From assembly GCA_007692755.1 (NCBI GenBank), contig REBL01000079.1, positions 1-64,000 of the forward strand: a DNA stretch of 64,000 nt, read 5' to 3'. The DNA comes from Nodularia sp. (in: cyanobacteria). GTDB taxonomy: Bacteria > Cyanobacteriota > Cyanobacteriia > Cyanobacteriales > Nostocaceae. A program made the position numbers and the translations under genes. Shown here piece after piece: positions 33,201 through 41,630 of the stretch. Position 1 is the stretch's first letter. Each line of letters begins with the position of its first letter. The notes below the pieces were generated by a model. That model was not told where the DNA came from. It ran no database searches and saw only the letters and a list, made by a program, of their open reading frames with translations.

Positions 33201-33890
33201 TTAAGCCTCTTCTGCTCTACGCCTGCGCCGGGGTGGTCTTTCTTGTTGGTTGTTACGCAAACGGCGACTGACTTCATTAAAGAAATCTCTTCTCAGATAA
33301 GGATAGTCATTCACCCACAAGTCGTGACTGGGAATATATACATCGCTAAAGTCTTCAATACTGCTCAAATCAGAACGGTTTGACATGACAATCATTTCGG
33401 CAATTTGACCACGAACAATAACTTTGTGAGAATTACGTAGTGGTGCTTGTAACTCTACGGTAAATCCTGTATCGTCACCAATCTCTAAGTTAATCCGTTT
33501 TTCTCTATTTTCAACAATTACCAACTCACCTTTGTTGTTAACTGTTTCTTGTTTGCCCATTAATTTGTCTGTAATCCACCAATCTAGAACTCGACCACGA
33601 AAAAAACCACTGTATTTATAACGGCGGCATTTCACATTTCGGATACTTGCCTGAAACACGGGATACCACAGCCAAAAAAAAGCACCCATGACTCCAAGTA
33701 AAAATGTAATGGGGCCGAATTCTAGTCTCAACAGGACTTCCGCCAGCAGAATTATTGCTATGGCTATGACAGAAATTAACAGTCGCTGCAAAAAATTTGA
33801 AAATTTCCCGGCGTAGTATTTATACTGTGCGCCAGTACCAATGAAGGGGATGAGTTGTTCAAATTTTTTTCGAGTCAGTGGAACTAACAT
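33201..33890 (-). CDS. Conserved cyanobacterial membrane protein of unknown function
   Basis: The 229-residue protein is not a family I can name. A soluble N-terminus (residues 1-32) is followed by two adjacent hydrophobic helices (LLISVIAIAIILLAEVLL and ITFLLGVMGAFFWLWYP) and a beta-rich cytoplasmic domain (RINLEIGDDTGFTVELQAPLRNSHKVIVRGQIAEMIV). It ends in an Arg-rich tail (RPPRRRRRAEE). Homologues in cyanobacterial genomes have sometimes carried the label phosphate ABC transporter permease, for which I see no support. It is downstream of dapB on the same strand, 20 bp away, likely the same operon. Confidence 0.72.
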   Translation of the reverse strand: MLVPLTRKKFEQLIPFIGTGAQYKYYAGKFSNFLQRLLISVIAIAIILLAEVLLRLEFGPITFLLGVMGAFFWLWYPVFQASIRNVKCRRYKYSGFFRGRVLDWWITDKLMGKQETVNNKGELVIVENREKRINLEIGDDTGFTVELQAPLRNSHKVIVRGQIAEMIVMSNRSDLSSIEDFSDVYIPSHDLWVNDYPYLRRDFFNEVSRRLRNNQQERPPRRRRRAEEA

Positions 33891-33910
33891 ATAAGTGTTG
33901 AGTTTGTCAG

Positions 33911-34747
33911 TTAAAGTATTTTTTCTAATCCATACACTAAGGACTTGATCTGCAAGACTTTGCGAATTGCTAGCAGTACTCCTGGCATATAACAGGAGCG
34001 ATCGCTGGTATCATGTCTTAATGTATAAATTTGACCGGGTGCGCCAAAAATCACTTCTTGATGGGCGATGAGTCCCGGTAGGCGCACACTATGAATTCTA
34101 ATCCCTTCTTCTGCTAAACTGCCTCTGGCTCCTGGGATTTTTTCAGTTTCTTCTACAATAGCGGTGTTAAAAGGTTTACCGAGTTCTCCTAGTAATTGTG
34201 CGGTTTGAATCGCTGTCCCACTGGGAGCATCGGCTTTTTGGTTATGGTGGAGTTCAATAATTTCTACATGGTCGAAATATTGAGAAGCTGTGACTGCGGC
34301 TTGTTGTAACAGTACCATCCCAATGGAAAAGTTGGGAATAATTAGACAACCAGTACTAGCTTTTTCGGCAAAATCAGCTAGTTCTTGGAGTTTTTCAGGA
34401 CTTAAGCCTGTAGTTCCGACTACTGGACGAATTCCGTAGGCGATCGCACTCCGAACATTATCATAAACTCCATCAGGATGGGTAAAGTCTACCATCACCC
34501 CTGGAGGAGATTGTCTATCGCCAGCTACATAACCCAGCATGGCTTCAAATTGGTTGGTAATTGGCACTTCTAAAGGTTCGCTTAAACCTGCCAATTCTCC
34601 AGCATCTTGGTCTTGATGTTCTGGGCTGGTGTCTATTGCAGCCACTAAGTTTAAATCCGGGGCTTGGGCTACAGCTTTAATGACTTCGCGACCCATTTTA
34701 CCGGCCGCACCATTTACAATAACTGGGATAGGAGCTTGATTTGTCAT
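33911..34747 (-). CDS. dapB: 4-hydroxy-tetrahydrodipicolinate reductase
   Basis: NAD(P)H-dependent step of the diaminopimelate/lysine pathway, feeding peptidoglycan. The 278-residue product has the Rossmann opening [45 protein letters not shown] and the catalytic block [18 protein letters not shown]. Its ATG (34747) is preceded directly by four AATTCGT repeats, leaving no recognisable Shine-Dalgarno. The 33201 gene follows 20 bp downstream. Length and motifs are standard. Confidence 0.96.
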   Translation of the reverse strand: MTNQAPIPVIVNGAAGKMGREVIKAVAQAPDLNLVAAIDTSPEHQDQDAGELAGLSEPLEVPITNQFEAMLGYVAGDRQSPPGVMVDFTHPDGVYDNVRSAIAYGIRPVVGTTGLSPEKLQELADFAEKASTGCLIIPNFSIGMVLLQQAAVTASQYFDHVEIIELHHNQKADAPSGTAIQTAQLLGELGKPFNTAIVEETEKIPGARGSLAEEGIRIHSVRLPGLIAHQEVIFGAPGQIYTLRHDTSDRSCYMPGVLLAIRKVLQIKSLVYGLEKIL

Positions 34748-34775
34748 AATTCGTAATTCGTAATTCGTAATTCGT
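34748..34775. repeat. Four AATTCGT repeats abutting the dapB start codon
   Basis: Four exact AATTCGT heptamers fill 34748-34775, directly next to the dapB ATG. The tract replaces the usual ribosome-binding-site position, so copy-number change could alter dapB translation. Confidence 0.85.
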
Positions 34776-34795
34776 AGTTTCGACTGTGGGTAATA

Positions 34796-35335
34796 TTACT
34801 CGAATACTGGCGACCAAATTTCGGCAATGTTTACTTCCCAACCGGGGAGTAAATCTGGCAAAGTCAGGACATCACCATTTTGTAATCCTATTTTCTCATT
34901 AGAATGGTAAACTTCCATAGTTCTGGTTCTAGGGTCAATTAAAATGCCGATTTGAGTCCCCAGGCTGATAAATTCTTGGATTTTTTCGCGGAGTTTATCT
35001 AGGGAATCGGTTTTATATTTTACCTCAACTACTAAATCAGGTAGCAATTCGGCATAATCTTCTGTAGAACGTTTGAGCCTATCTGCTCGGATAAATGATA
35101 CATCGGGAGCGCGTAAATCTTTGTTAGGTAGTCTAAAGCCAGCACTGGAACCCGTTACACGTCCTAGCTGCCGTGGTCTCACCCAATTACCTAAAAGTCG
35201 CGCAAACTCAGTTCCTACTTCTTCTGACTCGTAACCCGATGGACTCATAACAATTACGTTCCCGTCTACCAATTCCATGCGATAGTCAGGATGAGCTGCT
35301 TGCATTTTCTCTAAGTCTTGGACAGTCAGAGACAT
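34796..35335 (-). CDS. Uma2-family (DUF820) restriction-endonuclease-fold protein
   Basis: Member of the Uma2 family, hugely expanded in cyanobacteria, with a PD-(D/E)XK nuclease fold; the biological role is unknown. The 179-residue product begins MSLTVQDLEKMQAAHPDYRMELVDGNVIVMSP, then has the active-site-like residues LRAPDVSFI (Asp) and LPDLVVEVKYKTD (Glu and Lys of EVK). The C-terminus continues with IDPRTRTMEVYH. Catalytic residues look intact. The start is an ATG with GAGG just upstream (GGAGGTC). Located between dapB and the divergent metal-operon. Confidence 0.87.
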   Translation of the reverse strand: MSLTVQDLEKMQAAHPDYRMELVDGNVIVMSPSGYESEEVGTEFARLLGNWVRPRQLGRVTGSSAGFRLPNKDLRAPDVSFIRADRLKRSTEDYAELLPDLVVEVKYKTDSLDKLREKIQEFISLGTQIGILIDPRTRTMEVYHSNEKIGLQNGDVLTLPDLLPGWEVNIAEIWSPVFE

Positions 35336-35453
35336 AAGACCTCCTGAAATACCTAAATATATCTTGGCATTTTTGGTAAAGAGTAATTTATCAGCTGTGC
35401 AGAATTTTTTTTAGGTCAAATTCTGACGCAGATTATATGTGCAACTGCTATGA

Positions 35454-35468
35454 AAATGATTATCATTT
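35454..35468 (+). promoter_or_regulatory. Fur/Zur-type operator
   Basis: AAATGAT-T-ATCATTT is a perfect 7-1-7 inverted repeat, the classic core of Fur-family boxes; its AATGATTATCATT heart matches canonical Fur and Zur sites. It ends 4 bp before the ATG at 35473. Repression would block the downstream three-gene unit when metal is sufficient. Sequence alone does not decide between Fur and Zur; the COG0523 gene behind it favours Zur. Confidence 0.7.
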
Positions 35469-35472
35469 AATT

Positions 35473-36249
35473 ATGAGTATACCGATGATTACTGTTGTTG
35501 CTGGCCCGGCGGGTTGTGGCAAAACTACTTGGATTTGCCAACAGCTACGTAATACAGCTACTGCGGAAAATGTAATTTATTTTAGCCCTGGAACTGGTAA
35601 TGTCCCTATTGACCAGATTCGCCTGAGTGCGGAGTTTCCAGAGGTAAAAGTTTTTAGTGATGGACAAGAAGTAGAATTTCTCAACCAGCTAGCAGGGGCT
35701 GAGACGATTTATATAGAACTAGGATTTTATTTAGAACTAAAAACAATTGAGCAAATTGTCGGAAATGTTCCATATCAGTCTGTTGCAGTATTACCGCCAC
35801 AGATGAAAGATTCGGAATATCACGCCTGGGCTGAGAAAGTTGTCAAAGGGCTAGATATTGAGACCAGTATTAGCCTAAGTCAGATTTGGCGATCGCCTAC
35901 CAATGGTCAAGTTATTGACGAAGATAGTTTAAATGAGTTTTGGTATGAACTATCTCACGGTGCTTATGGTACAGTCAGCCGTGCTAAGGGAATTTTTGAT
36001 GCTGCTGATGGGCGATCGCTATATGCGGATTTTGTCGCGGGTGTACCGACCACAGACTTTCTGGAATTAGACTTACCACGCCACTTAGAAGGAAGACCGC
36101 AGCGTTTTAGTGGGATCGAAACCTGGGGCGAAAACTTGGATGAGTCTGCTATTAGACAAACATTACAAGATTGCTATTTATCCGATAGTGCGATCGCGCA
36201 ATACCAAGAACAAGTAAGACAAATTCTAATTGAGGAGACTATACAGTGA
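35473..36249 (+). CDS. COG0523/CobW-like P-loop NTPase, diverged
   Basis: Begins at the ATG at 35473 (258 residues); the frame's upstream ATG lies inside the operator and is rejected. The P-loop is VVAGPAGCGKTTW (about residues 8-20), near-canonical for COG0523 GTPases. The usual CXCC metal motif is missing. A C-terminal part resembles the CobW_C domain (SRAKGIFDAADGRSLYADFVAG, LEGRPQRFSGIETWGENLDE). COG0523 proteins are metallochaperone-like and often Zur-regulated. The stop codon overlaps the next gene's GTG (GTGA), implying translational coupling. A zinc-starvation role is inference from operator and family. Confidence 0.75.
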   Translation: MSIPMITVVAGPAGCGKTTWICQQLRNTATAENVIYFSPGTGNVPIDQIRLSAEFPEVKVFSDGQEVEFLNQLAGAETIYIELGFYLELKTIEQIVGNVPYQSVAVLPPQMKDSEYHAWAEKVVKGLDIETSISLSQIWRSPTNGQVIDEDSLNEFWYELSHGAYGTVSRAKGIFDAADGRSLYADFVAGVPTTDFLELDLPRHLEGRPQRFSGIETWGENLDESAIRQTLQDCYLSDSAIAQYQEQVRQILIEETIQ

Positions 36250-37058
36250 AAATAGCAGTCATGTCATGTATTCATGGCAATTACGAAGCATTAGATGCCG
36301 TCTTATTAGATATAGACCAGCAAAAAGCTGATAAAATCTTTTGTCTGGGCGACTTAGTAGGATATGGGCCTCATCCCAACGCCGTAGTTACACAAATTCG
36401 GGCTTTAGACATTCCCACCTGCATGGGTTGTTGGGATGAAGATATCGTCGAAGGCTTGAATGCTTGTGATTGTAGTTATCCGTCTTTATTAGCTGAAAAA
36501 CGGGGAAAAATTGCTCACGAGTGGACAAATAACGAAATACATCCAGAACACCGCGAATTTTTCGCCCAACTACCCCACAGTTTACGTGAGGAAAATTTAG
36601 CCTTCGTTCATGGTAGCCCCCATAGTAACCACGAATATTTATTACCAGAACTTGATGCCTTTGCCGCCTTAGAGCGCGTACTATCCACAGAAGCAGACGT
36701 GCTTTTTTGTGGACATACTCATGTGCCTTACGTGCGTAATTTAGACGGAGGTAGTTTAAAAATTCGTGTCCAAGGGCAGGAAAAACCAGCAGCAGAAAAG
36801 AGCTTTAATGCTTCCCTGAAAAGGATTGTCAATGTTGGTTCTGTTGGCGAACCTAGACATGGACGACCTAATGCAACTTATGTAATTTACGACACAGAAG
36901 ACCAAAAAGTAAATTTACGAGAAGTACCTTACGACTATCAAAAAACCTGTGCCGCAATCATTGAAAAGGGTTTACCGAAAATTTTTGCTTGGCGTTTAGC
37001 CCAAGGCTTGGAATTTGCGGAAAGGGCTGATGACCCGACTCATGTTTGTACCAGGTAA
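36246..37058 (+). CDS. Calcineurin-like metallophosphatase with Cys in place of two metal ligands
   Basis: The 270-residue product is a metallophosphoesterase of the small bacterial (COG0639/YfcE-like) class. The first motif, normally SDIHGN, reads SCIHGN (Cys8, His10). GDLVGYG keeps Asp36. The usual GNHD/GNWD reads GCWD (Cys62). His122, His157 and His159 of HGSPHS and CGHTH are intact. Asp and Asn ligands are thus both replaced by Cys, which would favour a softer metal such as zinc, or inactivate the site. GTG start, 4-bp overlap with the NTPase gene. Substrate unknown. Confidence 0.85.
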   Translation: MKIAVMSCIHGNYEALDAVLLDIDQQKADKIFCLGDLVGYGPHPNAVVTQIRALDIPTCMGCWDEDIVEGLNACDCSYPSLLAEKRGKIAHEWTNNEIHPEHREFFAQLPHSLREENLAFVHGSPHSNHEYLLPELDAFAALERVLSTEADVLFCGHTHVPYVRNLDGGSLKIRVQGQEKPAAEKSFNASLKRIVNVGSVGEPRHGRPNATYVIYDTEDQKVNLREVPYDYQKTCAAIIEKGLPKIFAWRLAQGLEFAERADDPTHVCTR

Positions 37059-37106
37059 GGGACTGAGGGGAAGAAGCAAGGGTGCATGGGGGAAGCTTTT
37101 TCCCAA

Positions 37107-37141
37107 TAACTAATGACTAATGACCAATGACTAATAACTAA
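37107..37141. repeat. Five TGACTAA-type heptamers between the two phosphatase-like genes
   Basis: TAACTAA-TGACTAA-TGACCAA-TGACTAA-TAACTAA runs at 37107-37141, three bases before the ATG of the next gene (37145). As at dapB, an STRR occupies the ribosome-binding-site position. Confidence 0.8.
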
Positions 37142-37144
37142 GAA

Positions 37145-37903
37145 ATGAATAAGTGGGCAATTATCAGCGGAATTGAAGGTAATTTGGCGGCTTATGAAGC
37201 TGTAATGGCGGATATTAAGCGTCAAAATAATGTCGAGGCTTTGTATATTTTGGGCGATTTAGTGGGGCCTCGGCGCGAAACTGAACAATTAGTCAAACGA
37301 GTGCTAAACCCCCAACGTGGAGAACTGGAACCACTGATTTGTAAAGGTTGGTGGGAAGAACAGTGTTTTATTCTCCACGGACTGGGGGGAACTGGTGAAC
37401 CTACAGAATTAATGGAAAAATATGGCGGAGAAACAGTTAAATTGCTGTGGGAATCCGTTTCTCGTCCGATGGCGCAATGGTTAATGACCCTAGACTTTGG
37501 TTTTTTTGAACTGGATTCTTTGTTAATTCACGGGACAACGGTAGGAATTGACGAGGAACTGACCCCAGACACGCCCCCGATTCAAATGCTAGACCGCTTA
37601 TCACGAATGCAAGCCAATAACTTGTTTTGTGGTCGTTCTGGCTTGGCTTTTCAATATCAGCTACAAGCAGGGTCAATCACTACGGGAGTCACAACCCTAG
37701 ATAGTCCAGCATCCCCCCAAACTGTACAAATCTCGGCGCGTCAGGTTATCGGGGTGGGTAATGTCGGCAGAAAGCCAGGGGAAGCAATTTATACTCTCTA
37801 TTATCCAGGGACGAATCATGTAGAGTTTAAAACTGTCCGTTATGGTATGAGTAAAGGTTTTCAGTCCCAGTCAGATGTCACACCTAAAATAGCTACTAGC
37901 TAA
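37145..37903 (+). CDS. Degenerate metallophosphatase-fold protein
   Basis: The 252-residue product is a divergent paralogue of the preceding gene. Equivalent motifs are SGIEGN (for SDIHGN; both ligands lost), GDLVGP (Asp kept), KGWWEE (for GNHD), IHGTT (His kept), and CGRSG (for CGHTH; both His lost). The tail motif VGVGNVGRKPGEAIYTLYY aligns with VNVGSVGEPRHGRPNATYVIY of the neighbour. Catalysis is unlikely; a binding or regulatory partner of the upstream enzyme is the natural guess. It lies 86 bp downstream, with an STRR in between. Confidence 0.8.
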   Translation: MNKWAIISGIEGNLAAYEAVMADIKRQNNVEALYILGDLVGPRRETEQLVKRVLNPQRGELEPLICKGWWEEQCFILHGLGGTGEPTELMEKYGGETVKLLWESVSRPMAQWLMTLDFGFFELDSLLIHGTTVGIDEELTPDTPPIQMLDRLSRMQANNLFCGRSGLAFQYQLQAGSITTGVTTLDSPASPQTVQISARQVIGVGNVGRKPGEAIYTLYYPGTNHVEFKTVRYGMSKGFQSQSDVTPKIATS

Positions 37904-37921
37904 GACATGAAGGTTTGTAGT

Positions 37922-37937
37922 GAGGACTTTAGTCCTC
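37922..37937. terminator. GAGGAC-TTTA-GTCCTC hairpin
   Basis: A perfect 6-bp stem with a tetraloop lies between the convergent 37145 gene and the 37969 lipoprotein gene, followed by CTCCCTCTTC. It belongs to a dispersed repeat type (AGTGAGGACTTTAGTCCT) common in these genomes and may serve as a terminator. Confidence 0.45.
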
Positions 37938-37968
37938 TCCCTCTTCTAGTTCAAAGAATGATTTCGGA

Positions 37969-38388
37969 TTAATTTAACTTGTGGGCGCAACCTTCCAAAA
38001 CCATATCGCCCCGGATGAACAGTGATGAGTAAGGATGTAAACCGTCTGACATGGTATCACTACATCCCTTGGATTTGCGGATAATCAACATAGTATTGTT
38101 TCCATCTTCCAATTGATACACTCGCACTGTCTCTGGTAAACGACCATCAGCGGACAATGGTTTGACATAAGGAAAAGTCAGCTTTTCGTCGGTTGCTAAT
38201 GAAGAATAGGCAATTTCACTGGGACTAACATCGACAGTCCAAAATGGTTCATTACCAAAAGCTTGAAATTTTGCATTTTCGGTAGTCTGATTGCTGGAAA
38301 TTACTTGATTATTGTGATTATTAGTGCTGTTGGCTGGTAAGCAACCACTCAGTCCCAATAAAAGAGTGCAAAAAATTACAGTTTTCAT
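37969..38388 (-). CDS. COG3650-like lipoprotein
   Basis: The 139-residue precursor has a lipoprotein signal, MKTVIFCTLLLGLSGC, with the lipobox LSGC (Cys16). An Asn-rich linker (NSTNNHNNQVISSNQ) precedes a compact domain opening FQAFGNEPFWTVDVSPSEIAYSS, then IIRKSKGCSDTMSDGLHPYSSLFIRG and LEGCAHKL, with two cysteines that may form a disulphide. This pattern (GNEPFW--V, C-D-MSDG--Y) is the COG3650/META-like family of periplasmic lipoproteins, function unknown. It is monocistronic. Confidence 0.82.
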   Translation of the reverse strand: MKTVIFCTLLLGLSGCLPANSTNNHNNQVISSNQTTENAKFQAFGNEPFWTVDVSPSEIAYSSLATDEKLTFPYVKPLSADGRLPETVRVYQLEDGNNTMLIIRKSKGCSDTMSDGLHPYSSLFIRGDMVLEGCAHKLN

Positions 38389-38526
38389 GAAATCAAGAAT
38401 GTATCACAACTTATTCAGTTTATCTATAATTACTTAAGCCGTCAGGTTTAATTTTGGATAAATGCCCTGGTTTCAGCCTGTTGAGTGTCAAAATGTTAGA
38501 TGTAAAGTTTATTTGCAAAGTCAGTT

Positions 38527-38811
38527 ATGCCGAAAGCAATTTGGAATGGCACTGTGTTAGCCGAAAGTGATAACACCATTGTTGTAGACAATAACCATTA
38601 TTTTCCAGCCGACACTATTAAGAAGGAATATTTCCAAGAAAGTAATACCCACTCTACTTGTCCTTGGAAAGGTGTTGCTAGCTACTACAGCATCGAAGTT
38701 GATGGACAAACCAACAAAGATGCCGCATGGTACTATCCTAGTGCCAAGGAAAAAGCTAAGAATTTTGAAGGCTATGTTGCTTTCTGGAAAGGTGTCAAAG
38801 TTGAGGCTTAG
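38527..38811 (+). CDS. DUF427 domain protein
   Basis: The 94-residue protein is a complete DUF427 domain: MPKAIWNGTVLAESDNTIVVDNNHYFP, STCPWKGVASYYSIEVDG and AAWYYPSAKEKAKNFEGYVAFWKGV. DUF427 proteins are small cytoplasmic beta-rich proteins without established function. No signal peptide. A 13-bp inverted repeat about 90 bp downstream probably ends its transcript. It lies divergent from the lipoprotein gene. Confidence 0.92.
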   Translation: MPKAIWNGTVLAESDNTIVVDNNHYFPADTIKKEYFQESNTHSTCPWKGVASYYSIEVDGQTNKDAAWYYPSAKEKAKNFEGYVAFWKGVKVEA

Positions 38812-39360
38812 TTTTTAGTTAAAGTTTGTAAAAAACGTGACTTAAAACTCATGTGTTTTCTCGGCTATGATTTACACTCGATTATAGTCAAATACTAGAA
38901 CATAGCAAAATATATGGTGTCTGAATTGTTTCAATTACTGTATATTTTGCTATATTTCGGGCATAAAAAATTTACCAAAAGTACATTAAGTCTATTAATT
39001 TTACTAATTTTGCGCGATCGCTTGCACTGAATCCTACTCATAAATTATGGTATTCTCAGTAATAATCGCTACATTTTTATTCAGGATAAATACCAAAGAT
39101 ATTTGTTAGTAATTCATTACCGCAACTCAAAATAGAATTAGGGATTAATCAACAATTTTAAGTAATTTTTTATTATATAACCAGCAATTGATTAAGTTGA
39201 TTTTTTAGAGTAGAAGCATGGAATTTTGCGTTTCTATTATTTGGGAAGATAGATAATAGAATTAAAGTACATTAGTTACACAATATCATTTGTTAATGTA
39301 ATAATACTAAGGATTGCCAATAATTGAATGAACAAGTGTTAATACGAAGGAGGAAGTGCC
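38812..39360. other. AT-rich spacer with 13-bp inverted repeat before the DUF262 cassette
   Basis: No gene is seen in these 549 bp. ATAGCAAAATATA (38902-38914) and TATATTTTGCTAT (38941-38953) are exact inverted repeats, loop 26 nt, likely the DUF427 terminator. The rest is strongly AT-rich up to the strong SD (AAGGAGG, 39347-39353) of the DUF262 gene. The cassette's promoter must lie here, but no consensus is clear. Confidence 0.6.
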
Positions 39361-40503
39361 GTGACAAGTTTGAATAACTACGAAGCAGAATTAGCTGAGG
39401 AAGAAATTTTAGGTGAAGAAGACAATGATGAAGAACAAGACGAAAAAGTTACTTTCCAGTACGATCCTGAAAAAATTAACATTGTTACAAGGGAGCCAAC
39501 TATTGAGCAATTACTCAGAAGAATTGACGAAGAAGCGCTTGATTTAGCACCTGATTTTCAACGACAAGCGAATATATGGACTCCAGAAGCAAAAAGTAAA
39601 TTAATTGAATCTATTCTGATTAGAATTCCATTACCTGCTTTTTATATTGATGCTACTAATGAAGATGAATGGGTGGTTGTAGATGGATTACAAAGATTGT
39701 CTGCTCTCAAACAATTTATGATTGATAAGAGTAAGAAGAGACTTAAATTAGTTGGATTAGAATACTTAAAAGAACTTAGTAATAAAACCTATGATGAATT
39801 AGAGCGAAGATATCAACGTCGCATTTTAGAAACTCAAGTTACAGTTTATTTAATTGAAAAAGGTACACCTTTGGAAGTAAAGTATAATATTTTTAAACGA
39901 ATCAATACGGGAGGTGTACCTCTTTCTAATCAAGAACTACGCCATGCTTTGAACCCTGGACAAGCTACAAAAATTTTGGCTAATCTAGCTTCTTACCCAG
40001 AGTTCAAAAAAATTGTTACTCTTAGCGAACCTAAAATAAAAAGAATGGATGATAGGGAGTTTGTAGTAGGGTTCCTCGCTTTTTATCTAATTTCTTATCA
40101 AGAATATCAATATGAAACTAGAGAATCTTTCCTTAGTAAAGCTTTATCTAAAATCAATAGTCTTTCTCAGGAGGAAATAAAAAAAATAGAAGCAGATTTC
40201 AAAAAAGCAATGATTGCAGCATTTGATCTTTTTAATGAGAATGCTTTTCGCAAGCTTTCTAATAAAAGTAGAAGAAAATTTCCACTTAATAAATCTTTGT
40301 TTGAAGTTTGGTCTGTAAATTTTAGTAGGTTAAGTATAGGAGATATTCAAACTTTAAAAACTAGAAAACAAAAACTTGTAGATACTTTTATTCATTATGT
40401 AGATAATGATCCTGATTTTCTATCATCAATATCCCAAGTTAAAAATAAAATTGAGCATAGATTTAAAACAGTTGAGCAAATTATTAAAGAGGTATTATCA
40501 TGA
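39361..40503 (+). CDS. DUF262 (ParB/Srx-like) domain protein
   Basis: GTG start with strong SD (AAGGAGG, 7-nt spacing). The 380-residue protein has a very acidic N-terminus (residues 6-28) and then the DUF262 fold: LDLAPDFQRQANIWTPEAKSKLIESIL, the active-site-like VVDGLQRLSAL (DGQQR-type) and YNIFKRINTGGVPLSNQELRHAL. The C-terminal half is helical. DUF262 is shared with GmrS/GmrSD-type defence nucleases, in which DGQQR binds nucleotide. The DUF1524 HNH half is absent. The stop overlaps the next ATG (ATGA), so expression is coupled to the ATPase gene. Confidence 0.85.
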   Translation: MTSLNNYEAELAEEEILGEEDNDEEQDEKVTFQYDPEKINIVTREPTIEQLLRRIDEEALDLAPDFQRQANIWTPEAKSKLIESILIRIPLPAFYIDATNEDEWVVVDGLQRLSALKQFMIDKSKKRLKLVGLEYLKELSNKTYDELERRYQRRILETQVTVYLIEKGTPLEVKYNIFKRINTGGVPLSNQELRHALNPGQATKILANLASYPEFKKIVTLSEPKIKRMDDREFVVGFLAFYLISYQEYQYETRESFLSKALSKINSLSQEEIKKIEADFKKAMIAAFDLFNENAFRKLSNKSRRKFPLNKSLFEVWSVNFSRLSIGDIQTLKTRKQKLVDTFIHYVDNDPDFLSSISQVKNKIEHRFKTVEQIIKEVLS

Positions 40504-41627
40504 TTAGTTGTCTGAAGTTGACAAATTACAAAGCTTTTGAAAATCAATTACTCGAATTTAAACCCCTAACCTTACTTTCGGGTCTAAATAGTACGGGAAA
40601 ATCTTCTGTACTGCAAGCGCTACTTTTGCTGCGTCAGTCTTATCAACAAGAATTATTGCCGAATGTTGGTTTAGCATTGAATGGTGAATTAGTCCGTATT
40701 GGTACTGCTCAAGATGCCTTTTGTGAAAGGGCTAAAGAAGATTATCTAGGTTTTGAAATCACTTGGAGTGATCAAAAAACAGGAATTTGGTGTTTTAGCT
40801 ATGATCCAATTAAAACAGATGCAGATATTTTAAATAATTTAGATTCACACTCTTATAGTGATGCGGGTATCTATGGTTTCAAAAGTGTTTTTAACAAAAA
40901 ATTTCACTATTTACAGGCGGAACGACTTGGACCAAGAACATCTTATGATATGTCTGATTATCAGGCGCGACGACTTGGACAGCTAGGTTCTAGAGGTGAA
41001 TATACAGCACATTTTCTAGCAATTAATCAGGATAAGGATGTTCTTCAAAGTAAACTAAGACATCCAATGGCGAAATCTAATAGTCTTAGCAGCCAGGTTG
41101 AAGGATGGATGAGAGAAGTTAGTCCTGGAACAAGAATTAAAATCAACTCAAATTCAGATATAGGTTTGATGAGTTTGCAATATTTCTATGGAGATAGCAA
41201 CCCCTATCGTACTACTAACGTCGGATTTGGAATTAGCTACACATTACCAATTATCGTAGCAATTTTAGCATCTGATCCTGGTACACTAATTCTAATAGAG
41301 AATCCAGAAGCACATCTACATCCTAAAGGGCAAGTGAAGATGGGTGAGTTATTATCACTTGCCGCTAGTTGTGGAATTCAAGTAGTAATAGAAACTCATA
41401 GTGACCATGTTTTAAATGGTATTCGTGTTGCTGTTCATCAAGGTCAAATTAAGCCGAATGATGTTCAATTACATTATTTTCTTAAACATGATAAACAAGG
41501 ACAGGATATTACAGAAGTAGTATCTCCTCGTATTGATAGCAATGGAAGAATTGATAAATGGCCTGATGGTTTCTTTGATGAATGGGAAAAGAGTTTAGAT
41601 ATTTTACTTGAGCCTGCGGGGGAATAG
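40500..41627 (+). CDS. DUF3696 AAA/ABC-type ATPase
   Basis: The 375-residue SMC/OLD-like ATPase has Walker A LLSGLNSTGKSSVLQAL, an ABC-like signature region GFGISYTLPIIVAIL, Walker B LILIENPEAHLHPKGQ, and an H-loop VVIETHSDHVLNGIR. A C-terminal DUF3696-like segment follows (DSNGRIDKWPDGFFDEWEKSLDILL). Such single-gene ATPases occur in phage-defence and abortive-infection cassettes, paired with an effector. It overlaps the DUF262 gene by 4 bp and is 3 bp from the following gene, a tight three-gene operon. Confidence 0.87.
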   Translation: MISCLKLTNYKAFENQLLEFKPLTLLSGLNSTGKSSVLQALLLLRQSYQQELLPNVGLALNGELVRIGTAQDAFCERAKEDYLGFEITWSDQKTGIWCFSYDPIKTDADILNNLDSHSYSDAGIYGFKSVFNKKFHYLQAERLGPRTSYDMSDYQARRLGQLGSRGEYTAHFLAINQDKDVLQSKLRHPMAKSNSLSSQVEGWMREVSPGTRIKINSNSDIGLMSLQYFYGDSNPYRTTNVGFGISYTLPIIVAILASDPGTLILIENPEAHLHPKGQVKMGELLSLAASCGIQVVIETHSDHVLNGIRVAVHQGQIKPNDVQLHYFLKHDKQGQDITEVVSPRIDSNGRIDKWPDGFFDEWEKSLDILLEPAGE

Positions 41628-41630
41628 AAG

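Noticed and set aside
35437-35472. Upstream start for the COG0523-like gene (MCNCYENDYHLI)
   Set aside because: These codons contain the Fur/Zur palindrome; the next in-frame ATG (35473) directly follows it and gives a product beginning just before the P-loop.
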